A stretch of DNA of 64,000 nucleotides from assembly GCF_050908995.1 (NCBI RefSeq), contig NC_135123.1:5766001-5830000 (forward strand), given 5' to 3'. The translations under genes and the position numbers were made by a program. The notes below the pieces were generated by a model, which worked only from the letters and a program-made list of their open reading frames with translations, was not told the DNA's origin and made no database searches. This DNA is from Andrena cerasifolii (lineage: Eukaryota; Arthropoda; Insecta; Hymenoptera; Andrenidae). Below, piece after piece: positions 1 to 12,387 of the stretch (positions within the stretch are counted from its first letter, which is position 1; each line of letters starts with the position of its first letter).

Positions 1-2070
1 GACTTCTCGATTCGACGCCGGGAGGAATGCTAACCGATGCTCGTTTCTTTTGCACGAGCTCTTCGGCGTGGATTTAGTGGGGGAGGCACTATTTGCCACG
101 AGCCTGCCTGAGGCTAGGCTCTGACGGAACTCGGACTCTTTTCTAAATACTTGGACTACAGGGGTGTTAGGGTCGTCCCGCAGTACGCTTACTTCCACGT
201 GAATTATCAAACGGATTAATGTTATTAACACCCCCGCCGCGACCACCTGATTAGTTGCCCATAGATTCCCTTCGTTGCGGGGGGACAGAAGATTGCGGTA
301 CCCAGGCGCACTGCGAATCTTGAGAAGCGTCCCCGTAGAAGGGGATTATTTCCTTTCAGTTTAACAGCCACAGGCGCGGAAAAGGGAACTTATGGTATTC
401 ATTTTCGAGAGTGAATGCGATAAAGAGTCAGAGGCTTCGAACGCGATGAATAAACCTTCAGCCCGTGGCAGGGACGAGGGATAAATCGCGGAGGCTGCAG
501 CGGCGGGTCCAGCGCTCGCCTGGTCGTTGAAATAAATAAGTCGAGGGGGAGGGGGACAATATTAACGGCGCTGTGCGTTCTGTTTCAAGCCCCGGCCAGT
601 TTATCAGGCCGAAAAGGAGGCTGATCGGCGCCATGATTGAATCCGTCGGGTCCGGTAACGCGAGCCTGTGCCGCGGTTGCGTTTCACGGCTGCAAACGTG
701 CTTCCTCGTGGCCGCGAGCTCAGCGCCGCTAGCTTCGTAACGCTGCAATTCCACGGGCGAAAATTTATTGAATACCATTCGCGCGACCCCCCTCGCCGAA
801 TGTAGCGCGCTCCGCGCCAGAAAAATGATAGCTGGGAGTCTCGGAAACGAGAGACTTTTTCCCCTACCGGCGCGGCGGGGGTCGCACGTCGCGGACATCA
901 AAAGAGCGCCACGCGTTTTCACCGTGATTTCTCTTTCATTCGATCGAATCGCCGCTCTCAAAATCGGGCAAAAGCCCTTGAAAGCCTGCCGCGCGTTTCA
1001 CGCTGCTGATCCGTGCTCGGGGGCGGTTTATAATCGAGGGTTACGCGTTTGAGAGGTGAATCTAATGGACGCAAGGGGTGGAAGCGTGTTATGGCTGCTC
1101 TGCTTGTTGGGTTGTCGCGCGGCAAGGGACTAGGGAAGGACAAATGTGAGCCGATTTTCAGCGAAACGTCAAGCTCTCTTTTGGCACTGTCAGGATCAAG
1201 TGGTTTTGCAGTGGACGTCTCAGTGGCGCGGTAAAAGGTGGATAGCAGAATTGTTTGACGAAATTAGAACCGACAATTTCGCGCGACCGTGATTCAATTT
1301 AAAACTGACGCGCAGATGCCGCGCGTGTGTGTATAGGAATTCGCGATGTCGCGCTACCCGTTTCCATGGGCATTATATTATTTTCTATTGGCTCTCGCCA
1401 CCCTCTGCCGGCTGGAGGGTGGGGGGCGGAACGAGAGGGAGGTAGAAAAAAAACCGGCAAGCTTGCACCACCGCGAATCCACGCTCATAAAAGCTCCATT
1501 TTACACGTTTCGATGGCGTGCTGGGGGAATAGCACGCGTCGCCCGCAATATTTCCTTTTTTCCTCTGCTGTTCACGCGCTCGCAACTGCGACCCGCGGCA
1601 CGCGAAACACGAAATTAAGGGAAACAGAGGGTAACACCGGGGGAAGGGGGATCGCGGATTCGATGACTGCAATGGGAGCAGTTGATGCATGCCCAGTCTT
1701 TGAAATGTATGGAAACGATCGGGGTACCGAGCGAATTGTACTCCATTCCGAGGTATTAACCCTTATGCCATGGCATTCGAGACGAGAGTGGGGTACGGAG
1801 ATGACTCGGTGTGCCAACTTTCTTTATTTGTATCACTGTCGTTCCCGGGGTGCTTAACTGTGCGCGATGTTGTGAAACGTCCTGACTTGCGCCGTTCCCG
1901 GACGAGCAGGGATGAATGATTGCTCCCTCGCCTCCGCGTAATCGTAATCCCCAGGGCCGGTTACGCTTTTTGAAGTACTGTGCGGCGCAGGTGGAGTGGT
2001 GGTTGCGGATCGGGGAGGAAAAGAAGAGGTGCGCTCCGACTTGGGCACGTCGGCCAAACTCATCAGTCGA
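1..2070. other. Unique GC-rich DNA, no gene recognised
   Basis: This stretch is rich in CpG and CGCG. Open frames of up to 176 codons occur on both strands, but they overlap one another, have arginine/proline-rich random-looking composition and show no domain I recognise. I see no inverted ends or tandem array. It is best read as intergenic or intronic host DNA. Confidence 0.5.
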
Positions 2071-2078
2071 GCTACAGC

Positions 2079-3133
2079 CAGGGCTGGAATAGGTTTCGAA
2101 AATAACTGTTTCAAACTGTTATATAAAGGTTCTGACTGAAAGAGTTATGAAGAATATAATAACCGTTATAAAGAACCTAAATATCAGACTATATTAGTAT
2201 AAGTTACGGTTCCTATATAGCTCTGTAACTTTTATTTTTTTAGGTTCGATATAAGTTCAAAAGCGGTTATAGAACCGATTCTTGTAACGATTGTACAGAA
2301 TTTCACGGTAAATGAAATCGCAACATATTACAACTATAGATTACTCTGTGTAACCAAATTGTTTAAAAATTATTATAAATAAGTAAGCAAATATATATTA
2401 TGTAGGGGAAGGTGGGGTAAAACGGAACGCTCAACTTTGGAGGGTGATAACTTAAAATCGGGAGGAGAAAAAGACACGAGACTTCAACAGGAGTCTTCAG
2501 TGGACCTTAGACTATAAGAAAATCAAAGTCATTGTTAAGGAAAATCTTTGGGACCGACGGAAAATGAAATTTACCGGAGGTATTGAAATCTTCGCCTCGC
2601 TCAAATGTGCAGGGGTCTATGGTCTATCACAAAATGCTATGAGGACCCTTTGGTTCCATGTCACGCGATACCAATTCGCAGCTCTTATCTAACAAAAACA
2701 TTGGTGTTCCGTTTTACCCACCCGTTCCGTTTTACCCCACTTTCCCCTACACATTTGTACATATGTATATGTATACACTCGGCGGTATGCAAGGATCGCT
2801 TGTATACATATGTACAAATGTGTACATAATATATATTTGCTGACTTATTTATAATAATTTTTAAACAATTTGGTTACACAGAGTAATCTATAGTTGTAAT
2901 ATGCTGTGATTTCATTTACTGTAAAATTCTGTACAATCGTTACAAGAATCGGTTCTATAACCGCTTTGGAACTTATATCGAACCTAAAATTAAAAGTTAT
3001 AGAGCTATATAGGAACAGTAACTTAAAGTGATATAGTCTGATATTTAGGTTCTTTAGAACGGTTATTCCGAATAAAGGTTCCGAATAACTCTTTCAAGAA
3101 CCGAAATCTTTATAATAACGGTTTCAAGCCCTG
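2079..3133. mobile_element. hAT-like foldback element, 1055 bp, with 8-bp TSD
   Basis: The element begins CAGGGCTGGAAT and ends with the inverted AAGCCCTG. It is flanked on both sides by the exact 8-mer GCTACAGC (2071-2078 and 3134-3141), the target duplication length typical of hAT transposons. Beyond the ends, the two halves form inverted arms of more than 300 bp (for example 2180-2400 against 2830-3060) with only scattered mismatches, so the whole unit can fold into a hairpin. It has no coding capacity and is non-autonomous. A second transposon (2405-2747) sits in the left arm, next to the hairpin centre. Confidence 0.9.
2405..2747. mobile_element. Pogo-like TA-flanked MITE inserted in the hAT element
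   Basis: The inverted ends read GGGGAAGGTGGGGTAAAA (left) and TTTTACCCCACTTTCCCC (right), flanked by TA on each side (2403-2404, 2748-2749). The opposite arm of the surrounding hAT palindrome carries the uninterrupted target (attatgTAcacatttg read on the minus strand, near 2810-2830). This defines both boundaries and the TA duplication. The 343 bp hold no convincing ORF. The G-rich end resembles those at 6764, 31447, 32290 and 52245, so I group it with the pogo/Tigger-like set. The superfamily is inferred from the transposase remnant inside the 31447 element. Confidence 0.85.
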
Positions 3134-3141
3134 GCTACAGC

Positions 3142-5730
3142 TGTCGGATCCTGCCCCCTTTTTTTCTTTAAAATAAAAATGTTTTAGTCTAACTCGTGTC
3201 TATTTTAACTGAAATATTTAAGCCGCACTATGCAGTAACAGTTGCAGCGGATGCTAGTTTTACAGTTCACGGTTCGTGCTCCAAGTTGGCGTACAGCAAA
3301 CAATAATTACCGCTACTTGAAATGAACATGCTAAATAATTAATAAAGCCTGACAAGTTAATTGCAATTTGCACCTGTTCAAATAAAGCGAAAGCGCTTTT
3401 TCACAATTGTCCGTCTGTTGTAACTGAAAATACTCGATATATCGTAGCAGAACTAGCAGAGTAAACTACCTCTCTATTAGAGTTTTCGTTCTTGGCTCCC
3501 CTGTTCTATGACTCGACCATTATTCCATACTACAAGCTACGGTATGTAATTATATTTTCGGACACTTGAGAGTGATGATTTTCACCACAAAGCAATAACT
3601 AGTGGTATTTTGGCAGTTGTTTGTCGAGGTCCTTGCCCTTTCAATTATTTCATAACGGTTAACGATTCCCGCTCTTGTCATCGTTTGCAACGCATTCGGT
3701 TTTGCCCTCTGGTTGTTCTTGCCTGCCGTTGGGTGTTTACTTCCAGTTTTCTTCCTGATTTAATTCTTTCCTTGACAATGGTCGCAATACCGACCGAAGC
3801 GTTGGAAATTTAATCTTAAAATTTGCACAATAGCTTTTATTTAACGTCTTAAAAATAGCCCGAACCGTTGCGCCGATAACATTTACTTTTAAGTATTAAA
3901 AACTACCATTATTCACCCATAGAATTTTCATGTTCGTCAAATTTCGAAGACTTAAAAGTCGCATACGGTGGCAATAAAAACCTCGCGTTTGCTGTATCCA
4001 TTTAATTTACGTTTCGTTACTTGCGTACGCTTAAACACAATGAAATTAAGACCGTACCAAAGGAAAGGAGCGTACCCGTACCGCGCGGCCCCGGCCGTGG
4101 AGGAACAAGTGGCTGGAACTTCTGGGAACGTTTTACAGAGGGGGTGCAGGGGTTAGGATCCCCAGGACGGGGCTGGTCCTCGTGCATGAATATAAAAAAG
4201 TGGGAAAGGATTTTTCTTCGCGGCACGCAAAGCGTGCAAATTAGAGGGCCAAAAGGAGACGAGAAGGGGAGGATCCCCCGCGGGGGCGAGGTTCTCTCGA
4301 AAATTTTCGAGGCTCTGAAATATTAAATTATCGCGTGGCGTACTTTCAATTTAATTAATGCCGATAGAAGTCCGGTGACCCAAAACTTTAGCAGTTCGCC
4401 GCCGCGGCTACGAAATTGTTCGCGTTTCTTTTTTCTCCCCGCCCCGCCGCCCCCTGCCTCTTCTCGCCCTCGAGGTTTCATCCTCCGACGCCATTCAGGG
4501 GCGAGTTTTTTTTTCACAGGTGTAAATAGAGACCGAGACCGAGAGAGATAGCGGGGCGAGCCGCGAGGAAAGCGGCCACGAGTGCTTGACGATATTCCTC
4601 TGAAAGGATTAACGATTCCTGACACCCGCCGCGGCGATAATTAAACGCCGCGATACACAAAACCGCGGAATGAATGTGCGAGTGACGGTTTTATGCCGCG
4701 ATGATAATGGAAGAGTAACGTGTTTGGCTGCGGACGCATAAATATTCATCCGGGGAACGGATTGTCGAGCAATTTCATTGGTTTTAGAAAGCGGGGGTGC
4801 CCGTCGGGAGCGCTGCCTATGGGGGACGTCCACGTTCCGAGAAAGCTGCGAACGAGAACGCGGAAATGACAGGTAAAATTCGGTTTGATGGACCGTGGTA
4901 ATTTTATCCACGCTTGTCCCCGCGTGAAAATTGAGCGACGCAAGGGGTTGCCAAGGAAATCGGTATTGTCTTGCCGGAGGCTGCGATAGCTGTCGTTAAT
5001 AATTGCTTTACGAGCGGGTTTAATAACACTTTCGAAGCGGGAATATACCGAGAGAATTATACGATAACGATACACTCGCGTGCAGCAAATATTTGTCGAA
5101 TCCGTAAATATCGCGCAGTTATAATTATTATCGCTGTTAGCAAAGTAATTGAATTTTGTATCTAATTAACGGCGGTCTGATTATTTACGAATATTTTATA
5201 ATAATACGGGGTTATTTGCATACATTTCGCGGACCTACACACGCTTCAATTATAACACTCATTAGCGATACCGCGTAACGCGTTACACCGCCGCGCAGCC
5301 AACGTTCCCAACAAAAGTGACGGGGATCAAAAAACACTTCGACGATGGAATTGTAGAGGGATAGAAAGTATTTAGTTTTGCCGAGAATCAGTGACGATAA
5401 TTGGCATATATTTTTCCAAGCTCGTGTTTAGCAGACGCCCGATTTTTAGCGATTATTCCACTCCGTTCTACTCTGGAATTTACATATCAAAATTTCTTTC
5501 GTTGCTCGATGGATGCATATACAGTCAAGCGTCGGTGACCTCTCCGCCGCGAAATTTCATCGGAACACGCATAAATTTAAATACGAATCACTCGGCAGGA
5601 CTGGCGAATATCCGAATTATTCATTCGAATTGTCTCTTCTGTGGCGGTATCAATAAACGAAAGCCAGAAAAACGTAACGCCTGCGACACTTGGCCCCAAA
5701 ATACAAGTCTCATTTTCTTTTTCTCTCGCT
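3142..5730. other. Unique DNA, no gene recognised
   Basis: This is moderately AT-rich up to about 4000 and GC-richer to about 4950. No ORF has recognisable content. I see no inverted ends, target duplications or tandem arrays. It is probably host intergenic or intronic sequence. Confidence 0.45.
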
Positions 5731-6949
5731 AGGCTGAGTGTCCCAATTTCTGCTCATGTCCCTATTTCTGGTCGTTTCGTGTTTTTCTTATTATTATAAG
5801 CGTTGCGTTTGTGCATTTGATTTGATTGTATTTGAATATTTACGCGAGTGTTGCACGAGCTTGGGGCTAATCGAAGTGCAGCATCAGCAAAGAAAAACTT
5901 TTAAAATTAGGGACTCATGATTTTTCGACCGTGTTCTAGCTGGTTGTGGTAAGGAAAAGCGTTGATATTGGTATTCGATAATTGGGCAGAAAATAGCTTT
6001 TGCAGTAAAAGTTCTTATTTAATAACATAAACAGATACCGCATTGTGCTCTGGATGTAGATTCTTTTTTACCCGACTGCGGCACGCAAAGGAGGGTACTG
6101 TGTTTATCAGGCTATGTATGTATGTCCATGTTACGCTCTAGAGTCTGTACGGATACACCGATTTGGACAAATGAGGTGTCTTTAGAATTGTCTTGACGTT
6201 CCGAATGTTATAGGATATAAAAAAAAATAAAAAAACATTAAAAAAAAATTAAATAAAAATTTAAAAAATTATTACTGTATTTAATTGTTTTAAGTAGAAA
6301 ACAGGTGATTAGGTTTAGGGTCAAGTGAATCACCGTCATGTCCGCATTTCTACTCACCAAAATTTTAGTAACATAATCTCACAATTCAATGCATGCTGTA
6401 GCCTCTGTTTCTATTCGAAGGCATTTTATTTTTTGTTAATCATTATTTTATGCTTCACTGTTGTGTTATAAAACATCTCCATAAAAGATGTAACTTATTT
6501 TAACCTGAAAAGGTAACATATTATGTGAGCAGAAATTGGTACAAATGGTGAGTAGAAGTATGTACTTACATCGCTATTTTTCGTGAGCAGAAATACGGAC
6601 ATTTAAAGCATTGTGTTTAATTACAAATTACTAATAGTTAAGCATCTTGAAATATATTTCTTAAATAGTTTTTGAAATGGTTGATTTATTATTAAAGAAT
6701 TAATCAATTACTCTGCAAATTTTGATCACAAACAAATTTTTTACACCTTCTTTATGACGAGTAGGGGAGACCGGGGCTAAAAGTTCCGGGGGTAAGTTGT
6801 TCCGACGGCTGTATTTTCAAAATAAAAAGAGCGTTGTACTTTAAATTATCTTTTTCGTGTGAGTTGATCACGCCACTCTGTCGCCCACTTTAATAGCGTC
6901 CGCGACAGCGAATTGTGTGGTTGTAAGTAAGGACCTATTAGTCGCGTAC

Positions 6950-7188
6950 CAGATATACTCGCATTAATATTCGGACACTTTTTAAAATCGCATAACTTTT
7001 TTACAATTAGTCCAAACAACTTGAGTTTTTTTGAGAAGCTAGAAGGATTAGTTTGCTAACTGACGCGTTCCGTCGTTTTGAAAAAAAATGTATTTGGTTG
7101 GAATAGCGAAAAGAATAGTAAAGGTCGATTTTTAAACTTTTTTTTGTGAGCTTGTGATGAAAATTCAAAAAAAAAAAAACTCGTTTGT
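6950..7188. repeat. Half-copy of the CAGTGGCTCACA palindromic family
   Basis: Sequence from ATTCGGACACTTTTTAAAAT through the poly-T block and the terminal ctcgtttgtag matches the left arms at 15922-16180 and 26456-26690. The right arm is absent, so this is a truncated copy. It lies immediately before the point where similarity to the 38126 element starts. Confidence 0.7.
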
Positions 7189-7608
7189 AGACCAGGACAA
7201 AACCGGGGCCCTAGCAGAAAATAAAACAGAAATTGAAGATACGATTTATCATTATTAAATGGCATCAATTAAGCTTTGCTACTGGCTATTAAAAATTGTC
7301 TCATATTAAATACAAATACATTTTAGTAAGGTATACAAATGTACTGCATTAGAACAGTAATGGAGAATTTATGAATCAATATAATAATTAATCAAAGCTA
7401 GGTACCTACAAACAGTTGAATCTCAGACTGATTACTAGATTACAGTTTCTATACCAAAAGTAATGTTTATGGTTATTATATCGTTTCGGTTTTCTTTTAA
7501 AGATAATACATTTTTGTTGGCCCGAGCCTTCATAAATAAACACTATTAATAAAATTCTGTTTGATTTCATTAGAAAATGAAATATCTCATTAAAAGGCAA
7601 CTCCAATA

Positions 7609-8331
7609 TGTTAATTCCCTTTGGATGAGTTAGACTCGTTCAGGGTTTGTTAAGATTGCAAACTATTTGCCGACTATGAAGGACCACCCTTGTAGAGGGA
7701 CAATGTTCAATCGATTCAAAACCATTTATTTTAACAATAAATTTAACTTAACTATATTTACTATCTAAGTGTACTTGTTCGTACGCAAGGTCTATTACTA
7801 TAATAGTGAGATCTGTAGCGTTCGATAGGTTCGATGAGGTTTGTCTGAATATCTATTGCGATCTGGTCACGGCTCGTCGCTGAGCTTTCCTCCAAGTCTC
7901 TCAGCCCTCCTTCCTGGTCTGGAAAAATGGGCCTTGTCCAATCAGCGTCTCGCGACATCGCAACACCCTTCCATTGCGCCCTTTGCGTGTCTTCCGGAGT
8001 GGGATGCGTTGGCGTTAGACTCCTCCGCTTGGTGGTAACGGCTTGGCAACGCGTGGGAAAAACCCCGGGCCTTGATTTCACCAACGGCCTACTTGCTGGC
8101 GAAAACCGTTGAAATGGTCGGACCCATGGTGGGCCCTCAAGAACTTGACCTTCGAGGTCTGGGATGCGTCAAGAAAAAACTCGGCGATCCGAGGACGACA
8201 ATGCAAGTCAAGGACTCCTTAGGTTTATGGAGATTTGTGTTTCCGCATCTCAATTGGGTTTGGAGATGGGACAAACTTTCTCTAAACAGAGTGACTTGAC
8301 CAAGGTGGTCTGGCTAGTGTATAACTAAACA
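7609..8331 (-). mobile_element. Solo LTR with 5-bp target duplication
   Basis: The 723-bp insertion begins TGTTAATTCCC and ends ACTAAACA, giving the canonical TG...CA ends, and is flanked by CAATA on each side (7604-7608, 8332-8336). The related element at 38126-39044 is continuous across the same point (near 38790), so the boundaries are firm. On the minus strand an AATAAA-type signal lies near 7727, about 115 bases before the 3' end, as expected for an R-U5 boundary. No gag/pol frame or second LTR is present. A diverged relative lies at 57600-58240. Confidence 0.8.
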
Positions 8332-8610
8332 CAATATCTTAGTAACAACTTACTCCAATGCGATAACAACTTGCCCCATATAGGGGCAAGCAGTTCCGCT
8401 TCGATCAGCCACAAATAAATATCTTTCTACGAAAAACCTATTACGATATATTAAACACAAGCGTAAAATCAGAAAATATAATAAATAAATTTAACAAGAA
8501 ATTAGTCAACAGTGAAGAGAATAACTACATTACTTTCCAGTCATTTATTATGTTTCATCGAAATCGCAACTATTATCCGCGGTCTCCCCTAACCTCTTAA
8601 ATGAGCAGAA

Positions 8611-11600
8611 TCTCTACTAACACCAGTAACTGCAAACGAACGTAAAATAGCCCGAAAACGATGTTCCTTGTGTTGCGGGAATATCCCATCCCGATATAAG
8701 CGACCAACAGAGGATGCTCGTTTCAATCGACGACCCCCCATGAGCAGCCTCATAACCGATGCCCGAATCGAGTTACCGCGGCGAGTCCAGGTGCTAAGGG
8801 TGCAACCCCATGACCAGTCCACGCAACGACGACCAAGGTAAAGGACGACGATAAAGTTAAACGATGGTTTGGTCGCATCTCTCAGCGTGTTTCACCCCCC
8901 CCCCGTTTTTTATTATTTTTTTTTTTGCCACCTCTTGGTCGACCCGTGCACCGTCGCCACGGGTCGTTCGATTCTCGACCGAAATGGAATATCGATACCG
9001 GAACGTTCCAGGGAGGGTTGAAGTGTAGCGAATATTGAAAAGTTCTCGGCTGAAAGATGAAAAAAATGGCCGAGGGGCGGGGGGAGGGGGCGATGGCTGT
9101 CCAGGAAGAGAATGTGGGGAGGGGCAGGACAGGGGGAAGGGGGGGTGTGGTGTTTGCATTTTTCGAGGGGGTATAATCGGCTCGAATCGATCGGCCGAGA
9201 GGGAGGAAGGGACAATCGTTCGTGAAACGTTTACTTTGCGCGAATTTCGCGGCGTAACGGGCGCAGAAGAATCGGCCGGTCGGCGGATTCACGCCCCTCT
9301 CGAATTTATTCTCGCAACAGTCCGCTTGTTATCGCCGCCGGCCGCTGATAGGCAATCAACTTTTTCGGAGGGCACCGGGGGAGGTAGGTTCGCGTGATTT
9401 TTCGTGGACGATGATCGCCGTGTGACGAGCGATTCCGAGTCTGCCGTGAACAGATTTCCGGTGGAAATCGAACCAGGGTTTCGATGGTAATTGATACTCG
9501 CCGCTTCGACCGAAGCGCAGGATGAATGAATATAAGGAATTAGGTGGCTGGCTGCTGGGCTCGTAATAAATCCGTGCGTTTAAATGTCCCGGAAAATCTG
9601 GATGCTCTTATCGTTCGGATCACAATGTTTCAGCTTTCCCTTGCAAGCAGTTTACGGGCTGTTTAAATTCTGCCTAACTCGTTCAACTACCTCGCTGGAT
9701 TATTCCCGTCTGTGTTGCCCTGCTCCGCGCGTGTGGGGGGTTGAAATTTTGCGTTCCGGGAGCGCTGCGGTGCTTTCAGATTTTCTTGCATTTACCCGCA
9801 CCTCGCACAGTGGTTTAAACTCTTAATAACCTGAAAAAAAAATAAAAGTTGTCCCTAAATTCTATTAATGCTTCGCATTATTTTTATTCTATACCAGCTG
9901 ACCCGTTGCCCGCTATCCCCCGGGAATGATTATTATTATTATTTGTTATTTTAGATAGATTTATAAATAGCCTATAATCTAATTTAGGACGTATGTAGTG
10001 TATATTCGAAATTTTATTGAAATCCTATTGAAATATTATTGGCAATGTTTCACTTTTATATATTAGTAAGGATAGGAAGATTGTATGCATTTGTTGATTT
10101 TTGCTGAAACACTTATCCGTTTATTTGTAAATTTTCTAATAAACCACGCGATTATAATCTGGAAATATTCATTTTTATCGAGAACACCTGTAGCTGTACT
10201 TACGCACTGAAGCAGGCAAAAAGTAATCAAATACAAGTAGAAATAAGGATTAAAAATAATAAATGAGTACCTAAATACTATTAAAGCATATAAATGATTC
10301 GATAAACAAACTGTGAATAGAAAAAATGTGCGTCGTGACGAGCTTTACAACGGTATATTTTTAAAAATACAGTTTAACAACATTTAATTTTCCAATATTT
10401 CTTAGCGTTTGGACAATAATTTTTCCCTTTTTCGAGCGCCAGTCCCCATATTGTATCCTACCCCTCAATTATCGACAACGTTGGAACAAAAGCTTCGGCT
10501 TGGCGTCTGTATCCACTCCGTATAATTGAAATTAAAATCGAAACCATTCTATTATCCTCAAGTGGCCATTAAAGTATGTCCATTCAGGGGCTTTTTTCAC
10601 CCCTTTAGGGGTTGATTAGTGCAAAAAGTCACCCACTATTTGCGCACTCTGGGCGGAGCTTTTATACCTCGCTCGGATGCGAATGCATTTTGGGAGGCCG
10701 TGCGTCCCTCTAATTAATATGGTAACGTTTAAAAACGAAGTCAGTCGGACGTTATCGTCGACCAACCCGAAACATTTCCGAGTGAACAAGTTATCAGTCA
10801 AAAACGGCCAGCTAAACCGAGCAATCCCATCGCTGCGTCAGGCTTTCGAAATTTGTAGCTGAAAGAAGTAATTCGAGCTGGAAATATCGGATTGAATAAG
10901 CCACGACGAAATAATTATTCGCGCGAGCACGAGTGTCTATTGCCGCGCGGTGCTTATTTTCGTTTGCATTTGCTAGTCTTGACCCCTTTGATCCCATCGA
11001 AACGTTCAAAGCGATACGCTTTTCAGAAGCTCCTGGTAGCCGCTGCGATAATCATGCCGCTATTAAAGTCGTAGCCATCGACTTCCCTCGTCCATCACCC
11101 CTTCTAATGCCAGCCTAGCCCTCCTGTTACGCAAAATCCTACCCACAAAATCAATCTTCAGAATCTAAATATCCCATTCGATACATTCACTTCGACACTC
11201 GGAATGAATGAATATTTCAGCCGCCCCGGTACAAATCCGCGAGTCAGCGTGAGTCCACGCGAAACTGCCCGATCGTTGGCTTTCATCCCCCATTCTTTTC
11301 CCCCGATTTTCTCTGCCCGCTTCTCGGCAAGTGCAGGCGCACGCCAGCCAAGAGGGCGAGAGGGGCACGGAGCCAGCCTGGTTCATCCGAAATTTCGATT
11401 AAATGGGATTTCGATATGCGCGAAACATGTCCCGAAGGGAAATTTACCGAGCGTTGTAGAGCGAGGACCTCTGGAACGGAATGGGGGCGGAGGGGGAGCG
11501 AGGTAGTTTTCGCCGATAGAGTCATTGGCCGTTCGGCCGGATAATGCGAAATGAAATTGTCACAATAATCGTTGGCGAACGGTATACGTCGCGGCTGGAT

Positions 11601-11827
11601 AAACTTGGACAGTTATACGGGGTGGTCAGTTTATCCAGAGAGCATTACCGTGGTAATTCGAGCGCACCAGGGGCGAAGCAGGAATTCCACCTGGAGGGGA
11701 ATCATTTTCGTGAAACTTTGTTCGCGCAGACTTTGGGTAATCGTTGAATAACGAATTAAAGCGTTCGGCAGTTCTTAAGGGGTAACGACAGGGTGATAGG
11801 CCAAAACTGGTAGGATTACTTTGAAGG
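8611..11827. other. Unique DNA with a G-rich tract and a degraded retrotransposon-like tail
   Basis: I recognise no gene. A poly-C then poly-T run lies at 8887-8926 and a guanine-rich block at 9072-9150. The stretch around 9890-10100 (tataccagctgacccgttg, followed by AT-rich text) resembles decayed non-LTR or SINE-like tails common in insects, but I cannot define its limits. The remaining open frames (up to 136 codons) are compositional. Confidence 0.4.
9072..9150 (+). repeat. Guanine-rich tract, G-quadruplex-capable
   Basis: Several runs of four to seven guanines lie within about 80 bases on the + strand (GGGGCGGGGGGAGGGGG and, further on, gggggaaggggggg). Such spacing permits quadruplex folding. 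No gene association is visible. Confidence 0.5.
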
Positions 11828-12387
11828 TGTAAATCTGAGTAAAAATATATTAAAAAAAAATTTATGTTAAACGATTTTATTAAAAATGTAGTAAAAACTA
11901 AGTTAAAATGCACTAAAAACTAAAAAATAATACTGTGCTTGTACTTCAATTTTTATGGTGTTAATATTTTTTTTTTATTTTGTAAATCTGAGTAAAAAAT
12001 ATATTAAAAAAAATTTATGTTAAACGATTTTATTAAAAATGTAAAAACTAAATTAAAATGCACTAAAAACTAAAAAATAATACTGTTCTTGTACTTCAAT
12101 TTTGATGGTGTTAATATTTTTTTTTTTACTTTAAATGAAATCGTGGGGCACCATGTGCAACCAGAATTTGAAGTATTAAAGTGATTCATATCCTGTTACG
12201 AATATCGTGCCCCACGATTTTTCTTAAAGCGATATTAACACCATCAAACTTGAGGTACAAGAGAAGAATTATTTTTTAGTGTTTAGTGCATTTTAATTTA
12301 GTTTTTACTACATTTTTAATGAAATCGTTTAACATAATTTTGTTATATATTTTTTATTTTCTAGTTTTTAGTGTTTGCAGATTTACA
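11828..12387. repeat. Foldback element with a tandemly duplicated left arm
   Basis: A unit starting tgtaaatctgagtaaaaa occurs at 11828 and again at 11981 (period about 153 bp). An inverted copy ends at 12387 (gcagatttaca). Shared blocks include ttatgttaaacgattttatt, taaaatgcactaaaaac and atggtgttaatatttt. The centre (12130-12225) is itself palindromic around the text atcgtggggc. AT-rich and non-coding. I could not fix a target duplication. Confidence 0.7.

Larger units (their letters stand above)
6764..8589. mobile_element. Pogo-like TA-flanked composite element, 1.83 kb
   Basis: The ends are GGGGAGACCGGGGCTAAAA on the left and GCGGTCTCCCC on the right, with TA at 6762-6763 and 8590-8591. 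The flanks rejoin into the sequence found uninterrupted in the related MITE at 50364-50385, which confirms the insertion. Inside are a fragment of the palindromic mariner-like family (6950-7188), then a block (7188-7608 plus 8337-8589) homologous to the element at 38126-39044, itself split by a solo LTR (7609-8331). I see no transposase frame. Confidence 0.8.
5732..8610 (-). mobile_element. TA-flanked MITE (GTCCCAATTTCTGCTC family), split by later insertions
   Basis: The left edge (GTGTCCCAATTTCTGCTC near 5738) and the blocks 5732-5813, 6558-6761 and 8592-8610 match, in reverse order, the intact copy at 50337-50688. The right end stops inside the terminal repeat (after gagcagaa), so this copy is truncated. 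Two interruptions are visible: 5814-6557, unrelated AT-rich DNA with its own short inverted motif (actcacca / tggtgagt), and the large element 6764-8589. No coding capacity is seen. Confidence 0.75.

Noticed and set aside
458..961. 167-codon open frame on the - strand
   Set aside because: Arg/Ser/Pro-rich translation of CpG-rich DNA with opposing frames. No domain.
7761..8084. Minus-strand frame that resembles the frame at 57768-58109, suggesting a conserved protein
   Set aside because: Both lie in homologous LTR sequence, and the similarity is at DNA level. Neither has a domain, and the ends of the two frames diverge.
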